In this document: in pieces, positions 1 through 6,791 of the stretch
Layout of the letters: each line of letters begins with the position of its first letter
Position numbering within the stretch: position 1 is the first letter of the stretch
Assembly: GCA_028293685.1 (NCBI GenBank)
Contig: JAQGOI010000221.1
Location: 1-13,325, forward strand
Direction of reading: 5' to 3'
Source of the DNA: Lysobacteraceae bacterium
GTDB taxonomy: Bacteria; Pseudomonadota; Gammaproteobacteria; Xanthomonadales; Xanthomonadaceae
Length of the DNA stretch: 13,325 bases
Position numbers and translations under genes: made by a program
Notes under the pieces: generated by a model
What the model was told of the DNA's origin: nothing
Database searches by the model: none
What the model saw: the letters and a program-made list of their open reading frames with translations, nothing else

Positions 1-42
1 TCGGGACCAGGAACGCTGCAGAGCTGGCGGATCAGGTTCTAG
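1..42 (+). CDS. 3' end of a secreted protein, possibly P-domain (proprotein convertase type)
   Basis: An open frame enters from the left edge and ends with TAG at 40-42. The last 13 residues read SGPGTLQSWRIRF. The pattern GTL-x-SW-x-(hydrophobic/charged)-x-F at a C-terminus is typical of the final beta strand of the proprotein convertase P domain, which is often found at the end of secreted S8-type proteases in this bacterial group. The hairpin terminator 47 bases downstream supports this being a real gene end. Only 13 residues are visible, so the domain assignment is tentative and the function of the whole protein cannot be told from this window. Confidence 0.5.
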   Translation, partial: SGPGTLQSWRIRF

Positions 43-89
43 TCGAACGTCGTACCCGCAGCCCTCCGCAAGAGTGCAGTGAAAAATCA

Positions 90-117
90 GCCCCGGCATG
101 CGTGCCGGGGCTTTTTT
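90..117 (+). terminator. Rho-independent terminator
   Basis: A perfect 9-bp stem, GCCCCGGCA (90-98) with TGCCGGGGC (103-111), closes a TGCG loop and is followed by six T (112-117). It ends transcription of the + strand gene whose last codons lie at 1-42. The five A at 82-86 give a shorter T run when read on the opposite strand, so it may also stop the minus-strand wrbA group, whose last gene ends at 164. Confidence 0.92.
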
Positions 118-163
118 CTGCCTTAGAAAAAGCCGGGATATCCAGCGCGTCCGCTGTGCGTGG

Positions 164-649
164 CTAGATCGCCTCGAAGCGGTTGGCCGCAACGTTCTTG
201 CGTACGCGTGCCGGATCCCACACGCGACCGTTCATCGCGATATAGACGCCCGGTGGCAACGACTGCACGGCACCGACCGCGGTGCCGATGTTGAACTCCG
301 CATCCGATCCACGAAACCGCGCCGGATTCAGTGCGCCGGTCAGAACGATGACCTTGTCGGCAAGCGAGGCGAGCACATGTGCCGTTTCGACCATCGTGTC
401 GGTGCCATGCGTCACCAGCACGTGGCGCGCCTCCTGCGATGCGATCGTTGCGCGCAGCAGCTCGCGGTCGGCGGCATCGATATGCAGGGAGTCCTTGCGC
501 AGGATCGGGATGACGCGAAAACGAAACGCGACGCCGAGTTCCTCGAGGATACGACCGATCTGCGGTTCGCCGACCTGGTAGTCCGACTTGTCGTCGAAAT
601 ACACCTTGTCGATCGTGCCGCCGGTGGTGACCACGAGAAGCTCGTCCAT
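164..649 (-). CDS. Single-domain asparaginase-like protein
   Basis: A 161-residue protein matching the N-terminal catalytic domain of bacterial L-asparaginases (about 330 residues), without the C-terminal domain. TTGGTI at residues 8-13 supplies the nucleophile-type Thr12. HGTDT at 81-85 supplies the second Thr83-Asp84 pair, and Lys99 in ADKVIV fits the catalytic lysine, so all active-site positions I can align are kept. LTGALNPARF and the GSDAEFN segment also follow the family. It ends cleanly at TAG near the usual interdomain linker, so it reads as a stand-alone domain rather than a frameshift. ATG at 649 is preferred over TTG at 670, which has no ribosome binding site. It is the third gene of a minus-strand group with wrbA and a DUF2069 gene, 43 bases after the latter. 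Asparaginase activity is not certain, because full enzymes use residues from neighbouring subunits. Confidence 0.88.
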   Translation of the reverse strand: MDELLVVTTGGTIDKVYFDDKSDYQVGEPQIGRILEELGVAFRFRVIPILRKDSLHIDAADRELLRATIASQEARHVLVTHGTDTMVETAHVLASLADKVIVLTGALNPARFRGSDAEFNIGTAVGAVQSLPPGVYIAMNGRVWDPARVRKNVAANRFEAI

Positions 650-692
650 CGTGTTGCCCGTTGCCTGCAATGGGACGAGTATAAAGCGGCGT

Positions 693-1025
693 TCAGCGGC
701 CCTTGGAAAAGCGGGCCCGCAGGCCGTTGACGCTTGCGGAAAACACGATCACCAGGGCCAACGCGATCTCGCCGAGCGCGTAGGCCCGCTCCGCGGGTCG
801 CGTCCACGCGACCATGACGCCGTGCGAGAACCATAGCAGCGCGATGACCCCCGCCCAGAAGGCGGTGCGCGAGGTTCCTCCACGGACCAATGCGATCGCA
901 AAACACAACGGAGGCAGGCCGAAAAAGCCCAGTGCAAACCACTCCGATCGGCTTGCGAACCAGGCGGCATAGAGGACCGACAGGCCGAGCAACGCCACGA
1001 CCAGCAGCCTGCGTGCGAATGTCAT
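693..1025 (-). CDS. DUF2069 inner-membrane protein
   Basis: A 110-residue hydrophobic protein with four probable membrane helices at about 6-24, 30-47, 54-74 and 81-99, short loops, and a basic C-terminal end (RARFSKGR) that should face the cytoplasm. I recognise it as a DUF2069 protein from its size, the helix pattern and its place directly after wrbA, an arrangement also known in Pseudomonas. Its ATG overlaps the wrbA stop codon (ATGA at 1022-1025), so its translation is probably coupled to wrbA. No catalytic motif is visible and its function is unknown. The pairing with wrbA hints at a membrane-side role in quinone or redox balance, but that is inference only. Confidence 0.85.
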   Translation of the reverse strand: MTFARRLLVVALLGLSVLYAAWFASRSEWFALGFFGLPPLCFAIALVRGGTSRTAFWAGVIALLWFSHGVMVAWTRPAERAYALGEIALALVIVFSASVNGLRARFSKGR

Positions 1026-1615
1026 GGCACGAGCCTCGCGGCGAGGCAGGCGATCCGGCGACCCAGCGCGCGTGCCAGTGCGGCTTCGTCATCCGTGGGT
1101 TGCGTGTCGTCGTTCGCTCCGGAAACATGGCTGGCGCCGTACGGCGTGCCACCGCCGATGGTCGTGCTCAGCGCCGGTTCGGTGTAGGGAATGCCGGCGA
1201 TGACGCAGCCGTGGTGCAACAACGGAACGATCATCGACAACAGCGTCGCCTCCTGGCCGCCGTGCATCGTGGCGGTCGAGGTGAACACGCCCGCAGGTTT
1301 GCCGACCAGGGTCCCGCTCGTCCACTCGGCGCCCAGGCCGTCGATGAAATGCTTGAGCGGCGCCGCCATGTTGCCAAAGCGGGTGGGACTTCCGAGCAGC
1401 AGGCCGGCGCATTCGGCCAGGTCGCTGCGCTCCACGTACGGAGCGCCTTCGTCAGGCACGGGAGGCGAGGCGACCTGCGTGGTACTGGCCACCGGCGGCA
1501 CCGTCCGCAGGCGCGCACGCATGCCGTCGACCTCGCCCACGCCGCGGGCGACATGACGCGCAAGGCGCGCCACCGAGCCGCCACGGCTGTAATAGAGAAC
1601 AAGAATATCGGCCAT
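1022..1615 (-). CDS. wrbA: NAD(P)H:quinone oxidoreductase, WrbA type
   Basis: A 197-residue flavodoxin-like protein of normal WrbA length. Family enzymes bind FMN as tetramers and reduce quinones by two electrons with NAD(P)H, which limits redox cycling. The FMN phosphate loop is at the N-terminus (LVLYYSRGG, 5-13). The WrbA signatures GSPTRFGNM (75-83), TMHGGQEAT (116-124) and GGTPYGASHVSG (155-166) are all present. The start at 1615 is supported by a GGAG ribosome binding site at 1622-1625, six bases upstream. It leads a minus-strand group, with the DUF2069 gene overlapping it by four bases and the asparaginase-like gene following, and it is divergent from the yihY-like gene. Confidence 0.95.
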   Translation of the reverse strand: MADILVLYYSRGGSVARLARHVARGVGEVDGMRARLRTVPPVASTTQVASPPVPDEGAPYVERSDLAECAGLLLGSPTRFGNMAAPLKHFIDGLGAEWTSGTLVGKPAGVFTSTATMHGGQEATLLSMIVPLLHHGCVIAGIPYTEPALSTTIGGGTPYGASHVSGANDDTQPTDDEAALARALGRRIACLAARLVP

Positions 1616-1724
1616 CGCGCGCTCCGGTGATGCGCAAGGATAGGGGATGCGGCCGCTCGCAGGTCCGTCGGTGACCAGCGGAGGCCCTGCGCGCCACTGA
1701 CGCCGCTTCGGTTACGCTTTGGCG
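1616..1724. promoter_or_regulatory. Divergent promoter region between wrbA and yihY-like gene
   Basis: This 109-base gap separates two outward-reading groups and so should hold promoters for both. On the minus strand TATCCT (1637-1642, read in reverse) could be a -10 for wrbA, giving a short leader that contains its GGAG. On the plus strand TACGCT (1713-1718) ends six bases before the ATG at 1725. That is the spacing expected if transcription began at the start codon itself, and no Shine-Dalgarno is visible for that gene. No convincing -35 box was found for either. The assignment rests mainly on gene layout. Confidence 0.35.
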
Positions 1725-3014
1725 ATGGCACCACTGAATCCGATGGCGCGCTTGCGCAACCACCTGGGTAACCGCCTTCGCGATCGCGCACGGGCGCATT
1801 CGTTCCTGCGTTTCGTCGGCCGTCGCTTCCTGGACGACCGTCTCTTCGAATCCGCGGGCGCCTTGTCGTTCACGACGGTGTTCGCGCTGGTCCCGCTGTC
1901 CATGGTCGTGTTCGGGATCCTCTCGGCGTTTCCGGTATTCAAGGACTGGAGCGCCCAGCTCAGCGATTACATTTTTTCCAACTTCGTGCCCAGTTCGGCC
2001 CGTGCGGTGGAGAAGTACCTACAGCAGTTCTCGGCCAACACCGGCAAGCTCACCACGGCCGGTGTGATCGCGCTTGTAGTGTCGTTGCTCATCACGCTGA
2101 CCAGCGTGGAAGCGACTTTCAATCGCATCTGGCGCGTCAAGACCGCCCGCCCGAAATTCAGTCGCTTTCTCGTCTACTGGACGGTGCTGACGCTGGGCGC
2201 CCTGGTCGCTGCGACCAGCCTGGCGTTGTCGACACGCCTGTTTGCCCTGGCGATTTTCGAGACCGCGCCTGGTCGCGCGCTGGAAGCGGTGATGTTGCAA
2301 CTGGCGCCGATGATGATCGAATTGATCGCGTTCGCAACGATCTTTCGCGTGGTTCCACATCGAACCGTCAAGTGGCGGCATGCCTTTGTCGGCGCCCTGC
2401 TGTCGGTGCTGCTGTTCGAGCTGGTCAAGTGGGGCATCAGCCTTTACCTGGGGAGCTTCGGTTCCTACCAGAAGATCTACGGTCCGCTGGCGTTCGTTCC
2501 GGTCTTCCTGTTGTGGGTGTTCTTCGGCTGGGTGTCGATCCTGTTCGGCGCATCGTCGGCTGCGTCGCTGGCGGCGTTCCGCTACCAGCCGATCGCGATG
2601 CGGCTGCCGGATGGATACGAGATCTACGGGCTGCTGCGCATGCTTGGTCGCTTTGCCGAAAAGCGCCAGAAGGGCGAGGGCCTGCACATCGAGGAAATCC
2701 AGAAACTCGAGCCGATGCTCACCGACGAGATGGTCCAGCAGATGCTCGCCGAGTTGTGCCTGATCGGTCTCGTCCGCCGGGCCGAGTCCGGCGAATGGCT
2801 GCTCGCACGCGATCTCGACACCCTGACGCTCTCGGAGCTTTACGAAGCGTGCCAGTTGCGGATCCCGATCGCCGAGGCGCACCTGCCGTGCCGCGACGAC
2901 CCGCTTGGCGTCGCCGCCATTGCCGAGCTCGACCAGTTACGCATCCCGTTGCGCGATCTCCTCAAACGTCGGGTCGCCACCATTTACGACAACCTGCCGG
3001 CCGAATCAAAATGA
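1725..3014 (+). CDS. YihY/BrkB-family inner-membrane protein with C-terminal winged-helix-like tail
   Basis: A 429-residue protein. Residues 1-285 form the YihY (formerly 'ribonuclease BN') membrane domain, with about six helices near 49-68, 112-132, 150-170, 190-210, 221-243 and 254-284. The family block IYGPLAFVPVFLLWVFFGW (251-269) is clear. Helix one begins at the conserved ALSFTTVFALVPL. The role of this family is unsettled; the old RNase BN label was an error. Residues about 298-420 are soluble and look like a winged-helix unit: a helix pair (EEIQKLEPMLTDEMVQQMLAEL), then LIGLVRRAESGEWLLARDLDTLTLSELYEA, which resembles the wing and following helix of Rrf2-type regulators. ATG at 1725 was chosen; TTG at 1719 and ATG at 1743 are alternatives and none has a clear ribosome binding site. 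It overlaps the next gene by ATGA. Confidence 0.88.
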   Translation: MAPLNPMARLRNHLGNRLRDRARAHSFLRFVGRRFLDDRLFESAGALSFTTVFALVPLSMVVFGILSAFPVFKDWSAQLSDYIFSNFVPSSARAVEKYLQQFSANTGKLTTAGVIALVVSLLITLTSVEATFNRIWRVKTARPKFSRFLVYWTVLTLGALVAATSLALSTRLFALAIFETAPGRALEAVMLQLAPMMIELIAFATIFRVVPHRTVKWRHAFVGALLSVLLFELVKWGISLYLGSFGSYQKIYGPLAFVPVFLLWVFFGWVSILFGASSAASLAAFRYQPIAMRLPDGYEIYGLLRMLGRFAEKRQKGEGLHIEEIQKLEPMLTDEMVQQMLAELCLIGLVRRAESGEWLLARDLDTLTLSELYEACQLRIPIAEAHLPCRDDPLGVAAIAELDQLRIPLRDLLKRRVATIYDNLPAESK

Positions 3015-3607
3015 CGAGCACACTGCCGAAGCACGCACTGGTCGCTGGCTGCCTGGTGTTCCTGCTCATGGCCTGCAATCGCGGCACTGATGAACACGCG
3101 GCCGCTCGATCGACCGTTGCCAAGGCTCCGCCGCCCGCGGCAACGACGCCCGCGCCCGCGAACGCTGTCGCAACGACCCCGACCAAGCCCGACACACCCG
3201 CGCTGAAGGTCAGGACCATCGACGGCAAGGACTACGACCTCGCCGCACACCGCGACAAATGGGTCGTGGTCAATTTCTGGGCGACCTGGTGCGGCCCATG
3301 CCTGAAGGAAATGCCCGAGCTGTCGGCGCTCGACGCGATGCGCGAGCACATCGAGGTCGTGGGCCTGGCATATGAGGACATCACGCCGGCGGAGATGACG
3401 GCGTTCCTCAAAACGCATCCGGTCGTGTATCCCGTCGCCATCCTCGACGTCTACAAACCGCCGGCGGATTTCGCTACGCCTCCCGGTCTGCCGATGACCT
3501 ACCTGATCGCACCCGGTGGCAAAGTCGCGAAACAATTCATCGGCCCGGTAACCGCCCGCGACATCGACGCGGCCATCTCGGCAGCCGGGGGCCCCAAGGC
3601 AGGCTGA
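3011..3607 (+). CDS. TlpA/ResA-like thioredoxin-fold lipoprotein
   Basis: A 198-residue protein. The N-terminus is a lipoprotein signal: basic start, hydrophobic core (LVAGCLVFLLMA) and a candidate lipidated Cys22 in LLMAC, with Met at -2, which is unusual but tolerated. Residues 30-64 are an Ala/Pro/Thr linker. Residues 65-190 are a thioredoxin fold of the TlpA/ResA/DsbE type, with FWATWCGPC (89-97, redox cysteines 94 and 97) and the cis-proline segment GLPMTYLI (159-166). Proteins of this type reduce disulfides on the periplasmic side, for example in cytochrome c maturation, but the substrate here is unknown. ATG 3011 overlaps the stop of the YihY-family gene (ATGA), which implies translational coupling. 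No partner cytochrome or DsbD gene is in the window. Confidence 0.92.
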   Translation: MTSTLPKHALVAGCLVFLLMACNRGTDEHAAARSTVAKAPPPAATTPAPANAVATTPTKPDTPALKVRTIDGKDYDLAAHRDKWVVVNFWATWCGPCLKEMPELSALDAMREHIEVVGLAYEDITPAEMTAFLKTHPVVYPVAILDVYKPPADFATPPGLPMTYLIAPGGKVAKQFIGPVTARDIDAAISAAGGPKAG

Positions 3608-3611
3608 GCAC

Positions 3612-3884
3612 GTGGACAGCTGCGCACGATTCACCATTCACGGAAAAGTGCAGGGCGTCTGTTTCCGCGCCGCCACGCGGGAGCAGGCCCTGGCGCTGGG
3701 ATTGCGTGGGCACGCGCGCAACCTGCGCGATGGGCGGGTCGAAGTACTGGCGTGCGGGTCGTCGGACGCGCTGGAACAAATCGAGCGCTGGCTGAAGCGG
3801 GGGCCACCGATGGCGCGCGTGGACGGCATCGAGCGCCATGCGGAAGTGATGCCGCCGGAGCTGGTCGGGTTCGCGATCGGCTAG
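3612..3884 (+). CDS. acyP: Acylphosphatase
   Basis: A 90-residue protein of normal family length, cytoplasmic, expected to hydrolyse the acyl-phosphate bond of small carboxyl phosphates. The active-site loop GKVQGVCFRAAT (11-22) holds the phosphate-binding Arg19, and Asn37 in ARNLRDGRVEV is the second catalytic residue. The start is GTG at 3612, four bases after the stop of the thioredoxin-fold gene; AGGCAGG about ten bases upstream is a fair ribosome binding site. An ATG start would lose the N-terminal strand. It is the last gene of the yihY-like group and converges on ppk2. The C-terminal block usually reads as a tyrosine-containing pattern and is here VGFAIG, a mild divergence. Confidence 0.95.
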   Translation: MDSCARFTIHGKVQGVCFRAATREQALALGLRGHARNLRDGRVEVLACGSSDALEQIERWLKRGPPMARVDGIERHAEVMPPELVGFAIG

Positions 3885-3891
3885 CTTGTCG

Positions 3892-3919
3892 GCCGCGACA
3901 TTCTGTCAGCCGTCGCGGC
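3892..3919. terminator. Inverted repeat at the acyP/ppk2 convergent junction
   Basis: GCCGCGAC (3892-3899) and GTCGCGGC (3912-3919) form a perfect 8-bp inverted repeat around a 12-base loop. It lies eight bases past the acyP stop and runs into the last codons of ppk2 on the other strand. No T tract follows on either side, so it is not a standard intrinsic terminator. Its position between converging genes suggests a bidirectional pause or 3' end-protecting hairpin. Confidence 0.4.
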
Positions 3920-4682
3920 TTGGGATGGGGTGCAGCGCGCCGTAACGCTCGACCGACGGTTTTCCTGGCAGCGGCTCGAAGTCGAGAGGTTTCTCGGGCA
4001 CGAAGGTATCGGGCAAGCGTGACAACAGATCACCGATCAGGGTCAGTCGCCCGCGTTTCTGGTCGTTGCAATCCACGAGTGTCCAGGGCGCCCATTCGGT
4101 ATGCGTGGCTTTGAGCATCCGCTCGCGCGCAGCGGTGTAGTCGTCGTAATGCTGGCGTGCGGCCAGATCGATCGGCGACAGCTTCCAGCGCTTGAGCGGG
4201 TCGTCCAGGCGTTCGGCAAAACGCGCTTCCTGTTCGGCCTGGTCGCAGCACAGCCAGTACTTGAACAGCAGGATGCCGTCGTCGACCATCTGCTTCTCGA
4301 ACAGCGGCGCCTGGCGCAGGAAAGCCGCCAATTGGCTCTCGCTGGCAAAACCCATCACCTTCTCCACGCCGGCACGGTTGTACCAGCTGCGGTCGAACAG
4401 CGTGATCTCACCTGCAGCAGGCAGGTATTCGACGTAGCGCTGGAAATACCACTGGGTCTTCTCGCGCTCGGATGGCGTCGGCAGCGCGGCGACGCGGCAT
4501 TGCCGTGGATTGAGGTGTTCGCGGATGGCGTCGATGGCGCCGCCTTTCCCGGCGGCGCCACGCCCTTCGAACAGGATGACAATCCGTTGTCCGCTGCTCT
4601 GCACCCAGCGCGCAGCGGCGACGAGCTCAAGTTGCATGGGTTCCAGCAGCTTCTTGTAGGTCTTGCGCTTGAGCGGCTTCAT
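3906..4682 (-). CDS. ppk2: Polyphosphate kinase 2 family protein
   Basis: A 258-residue P-loop kinase of the PPK2 family, with the length of a single-domain (class I-like) enzyme. Such enzymes move phosphate between polyphosphate and nucleoside diphosphates. The Walker A segment is FEGRGAAGKGG (38-48, Lys46), the Walker B segment FDRSWYNRAGVE (96-107), and the lid region includes DDPLKRWKLSPID (160-172). The family often has Asp at the fourth place of the loop (GRDAAGKGG); here it is Gly42. The start at 4682 lies ten bases after the moaB stop, behind a weak GAGTGAG. It is the last gene of the hemA-prfA-GNAT-moaB group. Whether it prefers ADP or GDP cannot be told from sequence alone. Confidence 0.92.
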   Translation of the reverse strand: MKPLKRKTYKKLLEPMQLELVAAARWVQSSGQRIVILFEGRGAAGKGGAIDAIREHLNPRQCRVAALPTPSEREKTQWYFQRYVEYLPAAGEITLFDRSWYNRAGVEKVMGFASESQLAAFLRQAPLFEKQMVDDGILLFKYWLCCDQAEQEARFAERLDDPLKRWKLSPIDLAARQHYDDYTAARERMLKATHTEWAPWTLVDCNDQKRGRLTLIGDLLSRLPDTFVPEKPLDFEPLPGKPSVERYGALHPIPSRDG

Positions 4683-4692
4683 CGACGTGGTC

Positions 4693-5217
4693 TCACTCGT
4701 TCAGGCGTGGGCGTAACGTCGCCAGGTTGCAAGGCCGGGTGCGTGCATCGAGTTGTGCGCGCAGGATCGACTCCCACGCGGTCCGGCAGGCGGACGTCGA
4801 GCCGGGAAGCGCGAACACGAACGTGCCATTGGCAAGGCCGGCGAACGCGCGTGACTGCAACGACGCTGTCCCGATCTCGGCAAACGAGATCGCGCGGAAC
4901 AGTTCGCCAAAACCGGGCATCTGCTTGTCTAACAGCGGCAGCAACGCCTCTGGCGTGGAATCGCGACCGGTAAAACCGGTACCACCGGTGATCAGAATAC
5001 CGTCGACCTGCGCATCGGCAATCCACTGCGACACCAGCGCCCGCAGGCGGTAACGGTCGTCCGGAAGCAGGGCGCGCGCGTGCAGCACATGTCCATCGTC
5101 GGACAGGGCCTGTACCAGGTAGTCGCCCGAACTGTCCTGCTCCGGCGTGCGCGAATCGGAGACGGTCAGCACGCACAGACGCAAGGGAACAAGGCCAGGC
5201 GCGCTTGCAGACGACAT
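4693..5217 (-). CDS. moaB: Molybdenum cofactor biosynthesis protein B
   Basis: A 174-residue protein of the MoaB/MogA family, which binds molybdopterin and, in active members, adenylates it before molybdenum insertion. The motifs are CVLTVSDSRT (15-24), ITGGTGFTGRDSTPEA (76-91) and the C-terminal LPGSTSACRTAWE (137-149). Length and motifs fit MoaB better than the slightly longer MogA. Start at 5217 is supported by a strong AAGGAG (5223-5228), five bases upstream, the best ribosome binding site in the window. No other molybdenum cofactor gene is nearby. It sits between a GNAT gene and ppk2 downstream of prfA, so its place looks like operon packing rather than a pathway cluster. Confidence 0.93.
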   Translation of the reverse strand: MSSASAPGLVPLRLCVLTVSDSRTPEQDSSGDYLVQALSDDGHVLHARALLPDDRYRLRALVSQWIADAQVDGILITGGTGFTGRDSTPEALLPLLDKQMPGFGELFRAISFAEIGTASLQSRAFAGLANGTFVFALPGSTSACRTAWESILRAQLDARTRPCNLATLRPRLNE

Positions 5218-5222
5218 CGTGT

Positions 5223-5228
5223 CTCCTT
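5223..5228 (-). promoter_or_regulatory. Strong ribosome binding site of moaB
   Basis: AAGGAG, read on the minus strand, lies five bases before the moaB ATG at 5217. It fixes this start and suggests moaB is translated on its own rather than by coupling to the GNAT gene, which ends 45 bases upstream. Confidence 0.8.
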
Positions 5229-5262
5229 GTTGATCGATCGGGCAGTTACCCGCGAAGCGAGC

Positions 5263-5709
5263 CTAGCGCAATGGCAGTGAATACCATTGGCTTGCATCTT
5301 CCTGCCATCCGGCGGAGCGATAGAGCCCGCGGGCAGGGGCATTGTCGCGCCCGGTTTCGAGCATGATCGCGGCCGCGCCGTCGTCTCGCGCGAATCGTGC
5401 GGCAGCATCCAGCAGCGCGCGTGCCACGCCGAGACGCCGCGCAGCGTCGGCGACATAGAGGTCGTTGAGGATCCACAGCCGCGCCGTGCGTACCGACGAG
5501 AACATCGGATACAGCTGGGTGAAGCCGCAGGGTGCGCCGTCGCCATGCGCCAGCAACAGCACGCTTTCGTCGTTGCGCAATCGCGCCTGCAACCAGTCAC
5601 GTGCACGGCCCACATCGGTCGGTTGCCCATAGAACTGCCGGTACGCATCGAACAACGGCGCGATCGCATCGACGTCGTCGATGCCGGCACGGCGAACGGC
5701 AATGCTCAT
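5263..5709 (-). CDS. GNAT-family N-acetyltransferase
   Basis: A 148-residue single GNAT domain. The central strand and acetyl-CoA pyrophosphate loop are at [20 protein letters not shown] (80-99), with RRLGVA as the R/Q-x-x-G-x-G/A motif. A later N-x-x-A-x-x-LY-x-x-x-GW segment (123-135) completes the fold, as is typical of small-molecule or protein N-acetyltransferases. The acceptor cannot be predicted. Its ATG overlaps the prfA stop (ATGA at 5706-5709), so it is probably made along with release factor 1. In many gammaproteobacteria the gene at this spot is prmC, the release-factor methyltransferase. This protein has no methyltransferase motif and is not a substitute by sequence. Confidence 0.92.
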   Translation of the reverse strand: MSIAVRRAGIDDVDAIAPLFDAYRQFYGQPTDVGRARDWLQARLRNDESVLLLAHGDGAPCGFTQLYPMFSSVRTARLWILNDLYVADAARRLGVARALLDAAARFARDDGAAAIMLETGRDNAPARGLYRSAGWQEDASQWYSLPLR

Positions 5710-6791
5710 GGCGTGTCTCCAAGTCGCGCGAGTTCGTCTGCCTGGTGTTCGCGCGTCAGGCGCTCGACCAGGCCGTCAAGATTGCCTTCAAGCACATTGG
5801 GCAGGTCGTACAAGGTCAGGCCTTCGACGCGATGATCGGTGATCCGCCCCTGCGAAAAATTGTAAGTACGGATGCGCTGGCTGCGATCGCCGCTACCCAC
5901 CTGCAATTTCCGATCCAGCGCCTGTGCGGCCTGGCGTTTTTCGAGTTCGGCTTCGACCAGCATCGCGCGCAGGCGTTTCATCGCCTTGTCGCGGTTTGCG
6001 TGCTGGCTGCGTTCGGTCTGCGATTCGACGACGACACCACTGGGCAGGTGCGTGATGCGGATCGCCGACTCGGTCTTGTTGACGTGCTGGCCGCCGGCGC
6101 CCGACGAGCGGAACGTGTCGACCTTCAGGTCGGCGGGATTGATCTCGACGGCGACGCTGCTGACATCTTCGGCAATGATGGCCACGGTCGCCGCCGATGT
6201 GTGGATGCGACCCTGCGATTCGGTTTCCGGCACGCGCTGGACGCGGTGCGTTCCCGACTCGAATTTCAGTCGCGAATAGGCGCCGCGACCTTCGATGCGC
6301 GCGACGATTTCCTTGTAGCCGCCATGCTCGCCGGCACTGGCGGACTCGACTTCGACCTTCCAGCCCTGGCGCTCGGCGTAGCGGGCGTACATGCGGAAAA
6401 GGTCGCCTGCGAAGATCGCGGCTTCGTCCCCGCCGGTGCCGGCGCGCACTTCCAGGTATACGTTGCCCTCGTCGCGGACATCACGCGGCACGAGATGCGC
6501 CATCAGGTCCGCATCGAGTTGCTCGAGACGGGCATTGGCGGCAGCGACATCCTCTTCGGCCAACGCATGCAGTTCGGCGTCGCCGAGCATGGATTGTGCG
6601 GCGGCGATATCGCGCCGCGCCTGCGCTTCCGCTGCCAGCCCGTCAGCCACGGGTTGCAGCTGTGCGAATTCGCGCGACAGGTTGCGGAAGCGCTCGTTGT
6701 CCGCGACGGTGCCGGGGTCGGCCAGCAGCCGCTCGAGTTCGTCGCGACGGTCGAGCAGCGCTTCAAGCTTGCGACGCAGGCTGGGGATCAT
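5706..6791 (-). CDS. prfA: Peptide chain release factor 1
   Basis: A 361-residue class I release factor of standard length that ends translation at UAA and UAG. The stop-codon reading motif PxT is PET at 188-190 within [19 protein letters not shown], which identifies RF1 rather than RF2 (SPF). The peptidyl-hydrolysis motif GGQ is at 233-235 in [19 protein letters not shown]. The N-terminal 100 residues are the helical domain 1. Start codon 6791 overlaps the hemA stop (ATGA at 6788-6791), and its own stop overlaps the GNAT gene in the same way, so three genes are chained by coupling. The glutamine of GGQ is normally methylated by PrmC, whose gene is not in this window. Confidence 0.98.
   Translation of the reverse strand: MIPSLRRKLEALLDRRDELERLLADPGTVADNERFRNLSREFAQLQPVADGLAAEAQARRDIAAAQSMLGDAELHALAEEDVAAANARLEQLDADLMAHLVPRDVRDEGNVYLEVRAGTGGDEAAIFAGDLFRMYARYAERQGWKVEVESASAGEHGGYKEIVARIEGRGAYSRLKFESGTHRVQRVPETESQGRIHTSAATVAIIAEDVSSVAVEINPADLKVDTFRSSGAGGQHVNKTESAIRITHLPSGVVVESQTERSQHANRDKAMKRLRAMLVEAELEKRQAAQALDRKLQVGSGDRSQRIRTYNFSQGRITDHRVEGLTLYDLPNVLEGNLDGLVERLTREHQADELARLGDTP

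Noticed and set aside
2019..2882. A 287-codon minus-strand frame inside the YihY-family gene
   Set aside because: Gln/Arg/His-rich shadow of a real gene with clear membrane helices on the other strand; no start signal.
2372..3010. Upstream in-frame extension of the thioredoxin-fold lipoprotein gene
   Set aside because: It overlaps the YihY-family coding region and gives Arg/Pro-rich sequence. The ATG at 3011 gives a proper lipoprotein signal and an ATGA overlap.
4960..5000. Three ACCGGT-like repeats in a short stretch
   Set aside because: They encode the repeated Thr-Gly-Gly-Thr-Gly pattern of the moaB active-site motif, so protein constraint explains them.
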